In this document: piece after piece, positions 44,412-53,622 of the stretch
Position numbering within the stretch: the first letter of the stretch is position 1
How the letters are laid out: every line of letters begins with the position of its first letter
Assembly: GCF_044005705.1 (NCBI RefSeq)
Contig: NZ_JBIPKE010000020.1
Span: forward strand, 924,955 to 988,954
Reading direction: 5' to 3'
Source: Marinoscillum luteum
GTDB taxonomy: Bacteria > Bacteroidota > Bacteroidia > Cytophagales > Cyclobacteriaceae
DNA length: 64,000 nt
Position numbers and translations under genes: made by a program
Notes under the pieces: generated by a model
Told to the model about the DNA's origin: nothing
Seen by the model: only the letters and a program-made list of their open reading frames with translations
The model's database searches: none

Positions 44412-44800
44412 GTTATTTCCCCATGCTTGATGAAGAACTGACTGGATAGGTAAATATACCGACAGCCCTCAATCCTACATGTACCTACATGCTTCGCTAT
44501 TTCCTGAAAATCGCTAGAAATTCACAAATTAAATTTCACAATCGGACATATTTCGGAATAAAAACCAGCCACACATCACTTTCACAAAACATCATTAGGT
44601 CTCTTGATTTGTGTTAAAAGTTTTTTATACATTTGACTGGCTACCAGTAAGATTACCGACTAAAAAGTCAACTCAAACAACTTCCCGCTGTTGAAAAATT
44701 TTGAGAACCACACAAAAGACAATATTACTATGCAACACTAATTAAACCGTTAAATTCAACCTAATTCAAACGTAAGTTCAAAACCTAATTCAAAACACAC
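44412..44800. other. Intergenic region upstream of the M4 protease
   Basis: These 389 bp contain no gene. The last 150 bp before the start are AT-rich with repeated AATTCAA/CTAATTCAAA motifs (44752-44795), which fits a long untranslated leader. A good promoter candidate lies at 44604-44635. Confidence 0.5.
44604..44635 (+). promoter_or_regulatory. Candidate promoter of the M4 protease
   Basis: TACATTTG (44628-44635) matches TAnnTTTG exactly, and a TTG (44604-44606) lies 21 bp upstream as -33 element; a TTTG at 44608-44611 is an alternative. The 5' leader would be about 160 nt. Confidence 0.5.
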
Positions 44801-47800
44801 ATGAGAAAACAATTACTTGCAATGACCCTAATGGGGGCATCATTGCTAACCTATGCCCAAAGTGAGCGTAAGCCTGCAAAAGATTTCAAATCTCCTCAAT
44901 TGATTTCTGTGCAGGAAGTTCCTAATCAAAACGCAAAAACTCTACTACGAGAAAAACTTCAGTTACAGAGTGCTGATGACATGCAGCTCATGAAATCTGA
45001 AATGGATCAGATTGGAATAAAGCATGAGAAGTATCAGCACTATTATGAGGGTGTCAAAGTATTCGGATCAGAATACACCGTACACTCCAAATCAGGCAAG
45101 ATTTCACATCTTTCGGGGAAACTTGCCAAAGTGGAAAATGTAGACGTGAAGCCTACTCTTTCTGAGCAAGCTGCGTTGGACAAAGCTTCTTCTAAGATTA
45201 CGGCTGAAAAATTCATTTGGGATGAAGACTTCTCAAAGAAGCCAAAAGCTGAGTTGGTCATACTTGATGCTGCCACGACGGGCAAAGACGAAGCCCGCCT
45301 GACGTACAAGTTTGAAATCATCTCACTCAGGCCCTACCAGCGGTATGATGTCTTTGTGGATGCCAAAAGCGGAGAAACGCTCATGATGTACAGCAAAATC
45401 CACTTTGCGGATGCTGTGGGTTCCGCAGCGACCCGTTACAGTGGCACACAAACCATCCATACCGATAGCTACTCCGGTAGCTACAGACTAAGGGACTATT
45501 CACGTGGAAATGGCGTGGTGACCTGGGATGCTACCACTGCTACTGGCGTGAATAACTCAACCGGGGTTCCTATTGGGTCTTCGGATTACACGGATAACAA
45601 CAATAGCTGGACTGCCGCAGAGTTTGACAATGCCGATAAGGATGATGCCGGACTCGAAGCTCATTTCGGTGCTGCAGCCACTTATGACTTCTTTAGCACC
45701 ACTTTTGGCCGAAATAGCTACAATGGCTCAGGCGCTACCATCAATAGCCATGTGAATACAGACATTGAAGATGTATATGGCTACCCTTCAGGCTACAACG
45801 ACAATGCCTTCTGGAATGGCAACGTCATGGTGTATGGAAAAGGTAACTCACTGGATCCCCTGACCACTGTGGACATCACCGGCCACGAAATTGGTCATGC
45901 TTTCATGGAGTACACTGCCGGCATGATCTATCAGAAAGAATCAGGTGCCATGAACGAGTCCTTTAGTGACATCTGGGGTACCTGTGTGGAAAACTACACC
46001 AACGTAAACTACGGCACCAACAAGGACCTATGGAACCTGGGTACAGAGATTGGACAAACTTTCCGATCCATGTCCAACCCTAACGCCCATAGCCAGCCTG
46101 ATACTTATGGTGGTACTTACTGGGTAAGCGTAACCAGCTGTAGCCCAAACAGCAGCAATGACTACTGTGGTGTACACACCAACAGTGGAGTGGGTAATCA
46201 CTGGTTCTACATCCTGACAGTGGGGAAATCCGGCACCAATGACATTGGAAGTAACTATAGTGTCACAGGTATAGGCATTGACAAAGCAGCAGCAATCTCA
46301 TGGAGATCACAGTCTGTTTACCTGGGTGCTAATTCCACCTATGCAGACTGGAGAACTTTTGCCATCCAATCAGCTAAGGACCTCTATGGAGCGGATTCTC
46401 CGGAAGAAATAGCCGTCACCAATGCCTGGTATGCAGTGGGTGTGGGCGCTGCCTACTCAGCCCCTGTAGGATGTGTAGCTTCACCTTTATCCCTGTCTAT
46501 CACATTTGATAACTATCCAGAGGAAACTAGCTGGACAGTGAAGAATAGCGGGGGAACTACAGTAGCTTCCGGTGGAACCTATGGGTCACAACCTGATGGA
46601 TCTACCCTCAACCTGGACATCAACCTGACCGCAGGTGATTACACTTTCACCATCAATGATAGCTATGGAGACGGTATCTGCTGCTCATACGGAAGTGGGT
46701 CTTACACCCTTTCAAGTGGATCTACCACCATCAAGACCGGCGGAAGTTTCTCTTCGTCTGAGAGTACTAACTTCTGTATCTCATCAGGGGCTGATACACA
46801 GGCGCCTACAGAACCTACCGGCCTGGCGGCATCCAATGTCACTCAAACTACGCTGACTCTGACATGGACTGCCTCAACTGATAACGTAGGTGTGACAGGG
46901 TACAACGTATTCCAGGGCTCCACAAACATTGGTACGGTAACAGGAACATCCGCAAACATCACTGGTTTGTCTTCGGGCACAAGCTACTCGTTTCATGTGA
47001 CTGCAGTGGATGCGGCAGCCAATGAGTCTGCTTCCAGCAATACGGTGAATGTAACCACTCAGTCTCCGGACACCACAGCTCCATCTGTACCAACAGGTCT
47101 GGCAGCATCGGGAGTGAGCCAGACTTCACTTACGCTATCCTGGAGTGCTTCCAGTGACAATGTAGGGGTAACAGGCTACGACGTATACAGAGACGGCAGT
47201 CTCTATACTTCAGTATCTGGCACCAGCACCAGCGTCACAGGACTTACGGCTAGTACTACCTATGCATTTCGAGTACGCGCGAAAGATGCCGCAGGTAACA
47301 ACTCGGCACAGAGTACTGCACTGAATGTAACCACAGCAGCCAACAACGTGACGTACTGCACTGCCAGGGGAAACAACACCAACTACGAGTGGATTGACCT
47401 GATTCAACTTGGATCTATTAATAACTCCTCGGCAGCCAATGGTGGCTATGGCAACTTCACCTCACAGTCTACCACGCTTGTACTCAACTCCAGCAACACG
47501 ATTTACTTCAGTGCCGGATTTGCCAGCTCTACTTACAGTGAAAACTGGAGAGTATGGATAGACTACAATCAAGACGGTGATTTCTCAGACAGTGGCGAGC
47601 AGGTGGTCACCGGTACTTCCTCCAATGGAAATACCTACTCGGCCAGCTTTACAGTACCTGGAGGAGCCGCTCTTGGTTCTACCAGAATGCGTGTAGCCAT
47701 GGTGTGGAACGCCACGCCTGCAAGCTGTGGAACCTTCTCTTACGGTGAAGTAGAAGACTACACAGTCAACATCTCTGCCACCAGTATCAATGGCATTGCT

Positions 47801-48079
47801 GCGGCCAGCAGCCCGTCATTTGCAGAGTCTCTGGATCATGAGCTTTCGGAAGCTTCATTCGGAGTGTATCCTAACCCGGTAGGAGCTGTACTCAATTTCA
47901 ATACAGGAGATTTCAAAGTCATTTCAGGCTTGAGAATTATTGACCTGGGAGGAAAAGAAATGAGGAGACTTTCCGGAAACGCGAATGCACTCAACGTATC
48001 CGACCTACACCCTGGCCTTTATATCCTGGAAGTGGAGTCTGAAAGAGGTAAGTTTCAGACCAAATTCCTCAAGCGATAG
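44801..48079 (+). CDS. T9SS-exported M4 (thermolysin-like) metalloprotease with Fn3 and GEVED domains
   Basis: The protein is 1092 residues with signal peptide MRKQLLAMTLMGASLLTYAQ. The FTP/PepSY-type propeptide (about 40-200) contains HYYEGVKVFGSEYTVHSK. The catalytic domain (about 205-560) has zinc motif HEIGH near 361-365, the glutamate in NESFSDIWG near 385 and the second-shell His in GVGNHWFY near 460. A C-terminal accessory domain with DSYGDGICC (about 565-660) follows, then two fibronectin type III modules (about 667-846), a GEVED domain (about 853-997, GEVEDYTV) and a T9SS type A sorting domain (about 1016-1092, SFGVYPNPVG, LHPGLYILEVES, FLKR). It is a secreted protease, probably for nutrient acquisition, activated by propeptide removal. 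Confidence 0.95.
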   Translation: MRKQLLAMTLMGASLLTYAQSERKPAKDFKSPQLISVQEVPNQNAKTLLREKLQLQSADDMQLMKSEMDQIGIKHEKYQHYYEGVKVFGSEYTVHSKSGKISHLSGKLAKVENVDVKPTLSEQAALDKASSKITAEKFIWDEDFSKKPKAELVILDAATTGKDEARLTYKFEIISLRPYQRYDVFVDAKSGETLMMYSKIHFADAVGSAATRYSGTQTIHTDSYSGSYRLRDYSRGNGVVTWDATTATGVNNSTGVPIGSSDYTDNNNSWTAAEFDNADKDDAGLEAHFGAAATYDFFSTTFGRNSYNGSGATINSHVNTDIEDVYGYPSGYNDNAFWNGNVMVYGKGNSLDPLTTVDITGHEIGHAFMEYTAGMIYQKESGAMNESFSDIWGTCVENYTNVNYGTNKDLWNLGTEIGQTFRSMSNPNAHSQPDTYGGTYWVSVTSCSPNSSNDYCGVHTNSGVGNHWFYILTVGKSGTNDIGSNYSVTGIGIDKAAAISWRSQSVYLGANSTYADWRTFAIQSAKDLYGADSPEEIAVTNAWYAVGVGAAYSAPVGCVASPLSLSITFDNYPEETSWTVKNSGGTTVASGGTYGSQPDGSTLNLDINLTAGDYTFTINDSYGDGICCSYGSGSYTLSSGSTTIKTGGSFSSSESTNFCISSGADTQAPTEPTGLAASNVTQTTLTLTWTASTDNVGVTGYNVFQGSTNIGTVTGTSANITGLSSGTSYSFHVTAVDAAANESASSNTVNVTTQSPDTTAPSVPTGLAASGVSQTSLTLSWSASSDNVGVTGYDVYRDGSLYTSVSGTSTSVTGLTASTTYAFRVRAKDAAGNNSAQSTALNVTTAANNVTYCTARGNNTNYEWIDLIQLGSINNSSAANGGYGNFTSQSTTLVLNSSNTIYFSAGFASSTYSENWRVWIDYNQDGDFSDSGEQVVTGTSSNGNTYSASFTVPGGAALGSTRMRVAMVWNATPASCGTFSYGEVEDYTVNISATSINGIAAASSPSFAESLDHELSEASFGVYPNPVGAVLNFNTGDFKVISGLRIIDLGGKEMRRLSGNANALNVSDLHPGLYILEVESERGKFQTKFLKR

Positions 48080-48105
48080 TAAATAAAACGGTTTAATGAA
48101 TGGGA

Positions 48106-48147
48106 AACGGGTCTTATCAGCGCAAGCTGGTAAGACCCGTTTTTTTA
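48106..48147 (+). terminator. Terminator after the M4 protease
   Basis: A stem AACGGGTCTTA(T)CAG / CTGG(T)AAGACCCGTT closes a short loop and ends in seven T. On the opposite strand it could also end the convergent amidotransferase transcript. Confidence 0.9.
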
Positions 48148-48169
48148 TCCATACTATCTTATACCCAGG

Positions 48170-49033
48170 TCAATCGCCCATGGCAATGGTGAGTCGATCG
48201 AGCACATAGCCTTCCTTCACCACTACCATCGAGTTTACCGGCACTGGTTCCCACCCGGGATCATCACTCAAAGGCTCAGAACTGATGATCACCGCTTTTT
48301 CGTGTTCTCCCGGACTGATCATGTGGCAAACTCCGTCTTCACAGGCATATCGCTTACCCACATTCAGATAAAGCGAATCGGCATTTTCTGGTATATCCGT
48401 AGTGAACCTGACTGCAACAGATATACTACCATCGGTCAGTACCATGTTCATATAACTGGGCTCATCCACTCCCATTTCTTGCCCTAGTTCTACCACTTTG
48501 CGAATGGCAGCCATGAGGGAAGAACTCATCTGATCATGTGGAGGCAGGGTATCTCGCTTTTTCAGTTCATCCTGCACCAGACAAAAAAAGTGCTCCGAGT
48601 CAGTAGACCCTTTTAATTCCTCAAAAGCCTCATCCGAAAGCAATTGAACAATCTTCCGTCGGATTTTGTGAAATCCACCAATATCTCCATTGTGCATAAA
48701 GGCATACTGCTGGTAGCTAAATGGGTGACAGTTATTTTCCGAAACCTGAAGCCCCTGGGTAGCAGCCCGTACATGAGCCATGATACAGGTAGACTCTGTG
48801 ATGCGAGCCAGTTGGATAAGGTTACGGTTGTTCCAAGCTGGAGTAACGGACTTAAAGAAAGCCGGACTATTCGAAATAGAGTGATTGTACCAGGCCAGAC
48901 CAAAGCCATCGCCATTAAGTGGTTCGTCACGTTCCAGGGCATTAAAGCTCTGATTGATCAGGGAATGCGTGGGTTCGGTGATGAGGGAGCCAATCCTGAT
49001 TGGCTTACCCTGATAGAAAGTAAAGCGGCACAT
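48170..49033 (-). CDS. Class II glutamine amidotransferase (YafJ-like)
   Basis: The protein is 287 residues. After Met removal Cys2 (MCRFTFYQG) is the N-terminal nucleophile of class II (Ntn-type) glutamine amidotransferases. Further motifs are GDGFGLAWYN, IMAHVRAATQGLQVSENNCH, FMHNGDIGGF and GSTDSEHFFCLVQDEL, all close to the YafJ/DUF-type family. These single-domain proteins hydrolyse a gamma-glutamyl amide, but the acceptor is unknown. It is not adjacent to a synthase domain gene. It is monocistronic, converging with the protease gene. Confidence 0.9.
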   Translation of the reverse strand: MCRFTFYQGKPIRIGSLITEPTHSLINQSFNALERDEPLNGDGFGLAWYNHSISNSPAFFKSVTPAWNNRNLIQLARITESTCIMAHVRAATQGLQVSENNCHPFSYQQYAFMHNGDIGGFHKIRRKIVQLLSDEAFEELKGSTDSEHFFCLVQDELKKRDTLPPHDQMSSSLMAAIRKVVELGQEMGVDEPSYMNMVLTDGSISVAVRFTTDIPENADSLYLNVGKRYACEDGVCHMISPGEHEKAVIISSEPLSDDPGWEPVPVNSMVVVKEGYVLDRLTIAMGD

Positions 49034-49123
49034 GGCCTTGGGTATTTTTTCAGTTGTCGAGATAAAAGATAGGAAATTATCCCACCATTCTCACGACTAT
49101 GTACTGCTTTTTATAGGCCTTGA

Positions 49124-49555
49124 TTATTCGGGCACCGGGTAAACCATCCGCTTATTCACTACAAACCTCATTTCGTCGCTTGTAGGATTCACCCCGGGTA
49201 GTTCTACTCCTGCCTGCGCAGACCAGTGAAGACTGCTATGCCTACCCATATAGGTGGCTGGGGCAGACTCCGGCAAACTCACCTCCGTGTTCCAGGTCTT
49301 CTCCTCACCCGCAGAAATCTGAATATTCTCTGCCACAAGCTTCTCCTCGCTATATATCGTAGTACTATGCGCAGAACTTTCGACGGCTTTCACCCTCAGG
49401 TAAATTTTTTCAAAAATGAGGGTTTCATCCACAGGCTTCACGGTGACGCTGACCTGAAGTGACTCGCCATGACTCAACACCTCCTGGTCATAGGCAAGAT
49501 CCACCTTGGCCGCACCGCCCGTCACAAAATTCTTAAGGTCTTTCAGTATGCTCAT
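49124..49555 (-). CDS. Spo0M-like arrestin-fold protein, first of a pair
   Basis: The 143-residue soluble protein has beta-sandwich sequence: MSILKDLKNFVTGGAAKVDL, YDQEVLSHGESLQVSVTVKP, IYLRVKAVE, ISAGEEKTWNTEVSLPESAP and RHSSLHWSAQAGVELPGVNPTS. The GGAAxVxL entry, the LHWSAQAGVEL pattern and the final strand match the Spo0M/arrestin-like family, which in Bacillus affects sporulation and envelope behaviour. This organism is not a sporulator, so the role is presumably in protein or envelope scaffolding. It sits one base after the stop of its paralogue at 49557. Confidence 0.7.
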   Translation of the reverse strand: MSILKDLKNFVTGGAAKVDLAYDQEVLSHGESLQVSVTVKPVDETLIFEKIYLRVKAVESSAHSTTIYSEEKLVAENIQISAGEEKTWNTEVSLPESAPATYMGRHSSLHWSAQAGVELPGVNPTSDEMRFVVNKRMVYPVPE

Positions 49556-49556
49556 T

Positions 49557-50054
49557 TCACAGATCGTTCATTGTATAATTCATGCTCTTAGACACCAGCA
49601 ACTCCACCCATCCGCTGTCCGGGTCATTTCCTGGCATATCCAGTCCGGCTTGAAACTCCCATTTAAAAAAGACACTCTTACCATGATAGGTGGCCTTTGC
49701 ATCCTCAGGGAGTTCAAACTCCGCCAGCCACTTATCCTCGGTCCCCTTCTTTAGTTCAAGATCGGTCGCTAGTACCATCTCTTTCTGAAAATGATCCTCA
49801 TACCGGGTTTCATCCCGGGTCGATGTTCGGGAGTTTCCATCTCCATCTGTTTCGGTATAGGTCACAGTCTTGATATAAGTTTCCCTCGCACGGATATTCA
49901 AGTAGACTTTTTTGATCTTACAGTCGTCTTTGGCAATGGCCGTCACAAACAGCCGGATCGGGGCACTTCCATTCACCATCGGACTCTCAAACACCACACT
50001 GACACTTGCCGCCCCTCCGGTGATATAATTTTTGATTTTAGAAAATAAGCCCAT
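49557..50054 (-). CDS. Spo0M-like arrestin-fold protein, second of a pair
   Basis: From ATG 50054 (MGLFSKIKNYITGGAASVSV) this is 165 residues; an ATG two codons earlier (50060) is also possible. The architecture is the same as its neighbour: GGAASVSVVFESPMVNGSAP, VYLNIRARETYIKTVTYTET, LKKGTEDKWLAEFELPED and the FKWEFQAGLDMPGNDPDSGW core. The two share the GGAA and A(G)LxxP...DP/NPxSxx spacing and are probably a tandem duplication with co-folding or co-complex roles. Neither has a signal peptide, so they are cytoplasmic. Confidence 0.68.
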   Translation of the reverse strand: MGLFSKIKNYITGGAASVSVVFESPMVNGSAPIRLFVTAIAKDDCKIKKVYLNIRARETYIKTVTYTETDGDGNSRTSTRDETRYEDHFQKEMVLATDLELKKGTEDKWLAEFELPEDAKATYHGKSVFFKWEFQAGLDMPGNDPDSGWVELLVSKSMNYTMNDL

Positions 50055-50122
50055 ATCCAATCATTTTTGGGTGTTAAAACTGTTGAAAAAAAGATAAAAG
50101 ATCATCCGTGTAAGAGGGTATT

Positions 50123-50535
50123 TCAGGAAGAATGATCAGAGACAATCACCCATTCGCCATCAATTTGCCTGAAAAGTAACGTAAAATGCCCACTGGCATT
50201 CCCGACACTTCTCTCCAGCGACCACTGTCCAATGACAAACCAATAATCGGTATTCAGCGGGTAAATTTCCAGGATATCAAGGCCAGTTGGCCCATGGCAG
50301 CCCGATCAGGATAATTTCTTTGATAGCGCTCCAAAGTAGTCTGCCAACCATATGTAAGCCCATCCTTACCCACAAAAACCAGCTGATCGGATTTCCAATA
50401 TCCTTCCATAAAACATGGAATATTTCCGGCATTCCAGCAATCCACCTGAGCAGAGAGGACCGCTCGTATTTCGTTTTCCGTCTGTGCCAATACCAGTGAG
50501 GGAATCATTAAAAAAACCAGTGCACAAGTCTTCAT
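50123..50535 (-). pseudogene. DUF4440/SnoaL-like exported protein, frameshifted
   Basis: The N-terminal frame from ATG 50535 gives signal peptide MKTCALVFLMIPSLVLAQ, then TENEIRAVLSAQVDCWNAGN and GYWKSDQLVFVGKDGLTYGW, the NTF2/SnoaL-like start of DUF4440 proteins. After YPDRAAMGQL the frame breaks and stops soon after. The other frame continues with GLDILEIYPLNTDYWFVIGQ, WSLERS, GHFTLLFRQIDGEWVIVSDH and a stop at 50123, which is the expected C-terminal half. The span of 413 nt is one short of 138 codons, so a single missing base near 50289 explains all of it. Either an inactive gene or a sequence error. Confidence 0.75.
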
Positions 50536-50618
50536 AGGGCATTCCTTTAACACCAAAATAACGATTTAGCATCAAATCAGCCCTCCATCGCACCGATCAT
50601 TCTTAAGTATTCCAAATA

Positions 50619-52520
50619 TCAGGAATACATGAATTCAAACGCACTGTGGTAGAGATTGCGTTGCTGAAGATCCTGGATGAGCTGATCGAAAAAATCGTTT
50701 GAGCTGAGGGTGGCAGAATCTCCGACCATCACCAGCAAATGGCGGGCCCGTGTCATCGCCACATTCATCCTACGTTCGTTGGAGAGAAAACCGATAATCC
50801 CCTCAGCATTACTTCTGGTGAGTGAGATCATCATGATGTCCCGCTCCTGCCCCTGAAAGGCATCTACGGAGTTGATTGTGATATTTTTGAGTACTTCACC
50901 AGGCAACCCCAGGTCTGGCAAATTTGCCTTGAGAAGCTCCGACTGAGCCTTGTAGGGGGCTATCACCCCAATCTTCAGTTGATGGGCGTCCGCCTCTGGA
51001 AGTTCCTTCAAAATCCTGTCCAGCTGCGCCAGCACAAAACGGCCTTCTTCCACATTGTAGGTAGACAAAGTCTCCGGGTTCAACTTTTCATCAAAGCCAC
51101 ATCCCGCGGTATCAATGAAAAGAACGGACTTTTCAAAGAGCTGTCTTCTTTGAGAGATAATATCCCCGCTTTTGAGTTTTCCCTGATAAAAATACTGATT
51201 GGAAAAACGCATGATATCATCGTGCATCCTGTACTGTGTCTCCAGCATCACATCAGCGTCCCATTTGGCGATATTCCTGCCAAAGACGGTTTCTGACAAC
51301 CCTTCTTTGGCTGCTTCCAGTGATTTCACGGTAGGCGGCAGCTGCCAATGATCGCCAGCCATCACCACCCTGCCACACTTCATGATTGGAATCCAGCTCG
51401 CCGGCTCCAGTGCCTGGGAAGCTTCATCCACAAAAAGTGTCTTGAAAGTTCTGTTCTGCAAGTAACTGCTATTAGCCCCCACCAGGGTACAAGCGATCAC
51501 CTCCGCTTTATTGAGCTCGTCGTGGATCATGTGATCTTCCAACATACGGGCATCTTCCTTCAGTGTCCTTGCTTCGTTCAGTAGCAGGGTACGTTGCTGT
51601 CTTTCCTCTCTTCCAAAATGGCGTTTGTGTTTTTTACCAAGAGCACGGTATTCCTCCGCCTTTTTCCTTAGATCCTTGAGGAGCTTAGCATCTGCATGCT
51701 CAGCCAATCTGGCGTCTATCGTGGATGACACCACCTCTTCGGTTACCCGGGCAGGGTGACCTATACGGAGCACACGCACCCCTTGTTGTGTGAGCTTTTC
51801 GGCCAGTAAGTCCACCGCAGCATTGCTGGCTGCCGTCACCATTACCTGTTTTTCTTCTGCCACCGTGTCTTTGATGGCCTCCACCAGGGTGGTGGTTTTG
51901 CCAGTACCGGGGGGTCCATGAACCAGCGCTAAATCCCGAGCGGATTTAATCAGGTTCAGTGCTTCATTCTGGCTATCGTTCAGGTTGGGGTGTCTGATGC
52001 CAAAAGACTGGTGAAACCCCGGCTGTGTATGTCCGAGTAGCACACTAATCAACTCCTGTATCCGACCCTCACGTACATCGGCCAGTTTGCGCATGGTGCG
52101 CTCCATTTCGTCATAGGTGCTTTCATCGAAGAGTAAATCCACCCCCAGTCGGCCCTCATCAATCCAGTCCGGCGGATCATCAAAGTTGAGAACCACTGTC
52201 ATGTATTTTTCTGACACCTTACTGATAATACCCGAAGCACTTAAATTTTTCTTTTGGTCATTGAGGAAAATACTGACCGAGGAGCCCGCCTGAAAAAAAT
52301 GTCGCTTGTCATGATCGGTGGTGCGCTCCATCTTCAGCACCCACTTCTCACCGGTACCCAGAAAGGAGCTATCAACTACCACCGGATACCAGGTTACCCC
52401 CTCTTTTTTCCGGTCTTCCAGCGAACGATTTCTTATTTTACTTTCATACTGCTTCCGGTCTTCTACCCTCTCCTTTTTCAACAAAAGCAAGAGCCGAAGA
52501 AAATGCTCAGAATGAACCAT
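50619..52520 (-). CDS. SF1 helicase of the Upf1/IGHMBP2-like (AAA_11/AAA_12) family
   Basis: The protein is 633 residues. Helicase motifs run in order: HGPPGTGKTTTLVEAIKDT (Walker A, about 205), TLFVDEASQALEP (motif II), VVMAGDHWQLPPTV (III), ETQYRMHDDIM (IV/Q-like), NSVDAFQGQERDIMMISLTR (V) and NVAMTRARHLLVMVGD (VI). The N-terminal ~180 residues form a beta-barrel-like region as in SMUBP-2 relatives. It should unwind DNA or RNA with ATP; the biological role is not known for bacterial members. It starts one base after the TerB-like gene's stop, so the two are coupled. Confidence 0.9.
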   Translation of the reverse strand: MVHSEHFLRLLLLLKKERVEDRKQYESKIRNRSLEDRKKEGVTWYPVVVDSSFLGTGEKWVLKMERTTDHDKRHFFQAGSSVSIFLNDQKKNLSASGIISKVSEKYMTVVLNFDDPPDWIDEGRLGVDLLFDESTYDEMERTMRKLADVREGRIQELISVLLGHTQPGFHQSFGIRHPNLNDSQNEALNLIKSARDLALVHGPPGTGKTTTLVEAIKDTVAEEKQVMVTAASNAAVDLLAEKLTQQGVRVLRIGHPARVTEEVVSSTIDARLAEHADAKLLKDLRKKAEEYRALGKKHKRHFGREERQQRTLLLNEARTLKEDARMLEDHMIHDELNKAEVIACTLVGANSSYLQNRTFKTLFVDEASQALEPASWIPIMKCGRVVMAGDHWQLPPTVKSLEAAKEGLSETVFGRNIAKWDADVMLETQYRMHDDIMRFSNQYFYQGKLKSGDIISQRRQLFEKSVLFIDTAGCGFDEKLNPETLSTYNVEEGRFVLAQLDRILKELPEADAHQLKIGVIAPYKAQSELLKANLPDLGLPGEVLKNITINSVDAFQGQERDIMMISLTRSNAEGIIGFLSNERRMNVAMTRARHLLVMVGDSATLSSNDFFDQLIQDLQQRNLYHSAFEFMYS

Positions 52521-52521
52521 G

Positions 52522-52917
52522 CTATTTTTTCAGATACTGCTGAATGGTGGATTTGAGGGATGCCTTGTCTGCAGATATTTCAGGATCACTGTAGATTTTG
52601 AGCATGAGCTCCAGAAGGACGTCTTCGTTGTAGCCTAGTTTACTGGCTAGTTTTGCACAAAAGCGAATCTCTTCTTTGTACAATCGCCCATCTATCTTCA
52701 TGAGCTGGACAATATTGTAGATGTATTCGTATTTTTCGTCATCGGTCAGGTTTTCCAGATTTTCGATGAGCGAGGAGTCTTCAAAGCATGCACTGATGTC
52801 ACTGGAAGACATCCCATTGGCTTCTCCGATCTGAGCGATGAGGTCGATTTCGTCTTGCACAACCACTCCATCCACCTTGGCCAGCTGTACCAGGAGATTT
52901 AAATGTGTGCGGATCAT
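52522..52917 (-). CDS. TerB-like protein
   Basis: The 131-residue acidic helical protein resembles the TerB fold: LNLLVQLAKVDGVVVQDEID, YNIVQLMKIDGRLYKEEI, and helical segments with spaced Asp and Glu (E-x-x-E). TerB-like domains are found with tellurite-resistance and stress systems and often with nucleic-acid enzymes; the two metal-binding acidic positions seem conserved. It lies immediately before the SF1 helicase gene (one-base gap), so a joint role is plausible but untested. Confidence 0.75.
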   Translation of the reverse strand: MIRTHLNLLVQLAKVDGVVVQDEIDLIAQIGEANGMSSSDISACFEDSSLIENLENLTDDEKYEYIYNIVQLMKIDGRLYKEEIRFCAKLASKLGYNEDVLLELMLKIYSDPEISADKASLKSTIQQYLKK

Positions 52918-53037
52918 ATTCGTTGAACTAGGCGCGATAATTTCTTTTGTTTAGCGGTACTAACAAAATAATTTTTAAACTTAGGTTAAAATCAAAAGAC
53001 CTACAAGCCTTTTGCTCAGTCTGATAATCAAGCAGCC

Positions 53038-53622
53038 ATGAATTTTCTTGCACATATTTACTTATCCGGGAATCAGGAGCGTGTCATGATTGGCAATTTC
53101 ATAGGCGACTTTGTAAAAGGAAAAGCTTGGGAAGAGTTTGATTCAGCGATCCAAAGGGGGATTTTGCTCCATCGGGAAATCGACCGGTACACCGATGACC
53201 ATGAAGTTGTGATCAAAACCAAGGAGCGATTGCGCCCCAAATACCATCATTATGCCCCTGTAATATCTGATGTGTTTTATGATCACTTTTTGGCCAGTCT
53301 CTGGGAAAACTACCATCCGACACCTCTTTTGGATTTTACCCGGTCCTTTTATGAGGTGACCACTCACTATCGGGATGTGATCCCTGAGCGTGCCCAAAAG
53401 ATGTTGTTTTACATGGAACGTGACAACTGGCTATATAATTATCAATTTGTAGAAGGGATCAACCGTGCTTTGACAGGAATGAGTCAGCGAACGCCGTTTC
53501 GCTCCAAAATGGAGCAGGCTGCTGTGGATTTAAAGACCGATTATGAGAGCTACCAACTCGAATTTGAGGCTTTCTTTCCCGATCTTGTCCGGCACTCAGA
53601 ATTATTTTTAGAGACTTTATGA
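53038..53622 (+). CDS. acpH: Acyl carrier protein phosphodiesterase (AcpH)
   Basis: The protein is 194 residues and matches the ACP phosphodiesterase family: NFLAHIYLSGNQERVMIGNF, GDFVKGKAWEEFDSAIQRGI, LLHREIDRYTDDH, LRPKYHHYAPVISDVFYDHF and a basic C-terminal half. The enzyme removes the 4'-phosphopantetheine group from holo-ACP, so it counters ACP synthase. Metal ligands are expected at His and Asp in the HREID and YYDHF-like motifs. It overlaps the CrcB-like gene by four bases. Confidence 0.9.
   Translation: MNFLAHIYLSGNQERVMIGNFIGDFVKGKAWEEFDSAIQRGILLHREIDRYTDDHEVVIKTKERLRPKYHHYAPVISDVFYDHFLASLWENYHPTPLLDFTRSFYEVTTHYRDVIPERAQKMLFYMERDNWLYNYQFVEGINRALTGMSQRTPFRSKMEQAAVDLKTDYESYQLEFEAFFPDLVRHSELFLETL

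Noticed and set aside
52918..53037. Fluoride riboswitch before the acpH-crcB unit
   Set aside because: The characteristic conserved motif and pseudoknot could not be found in the 120-bp leader.
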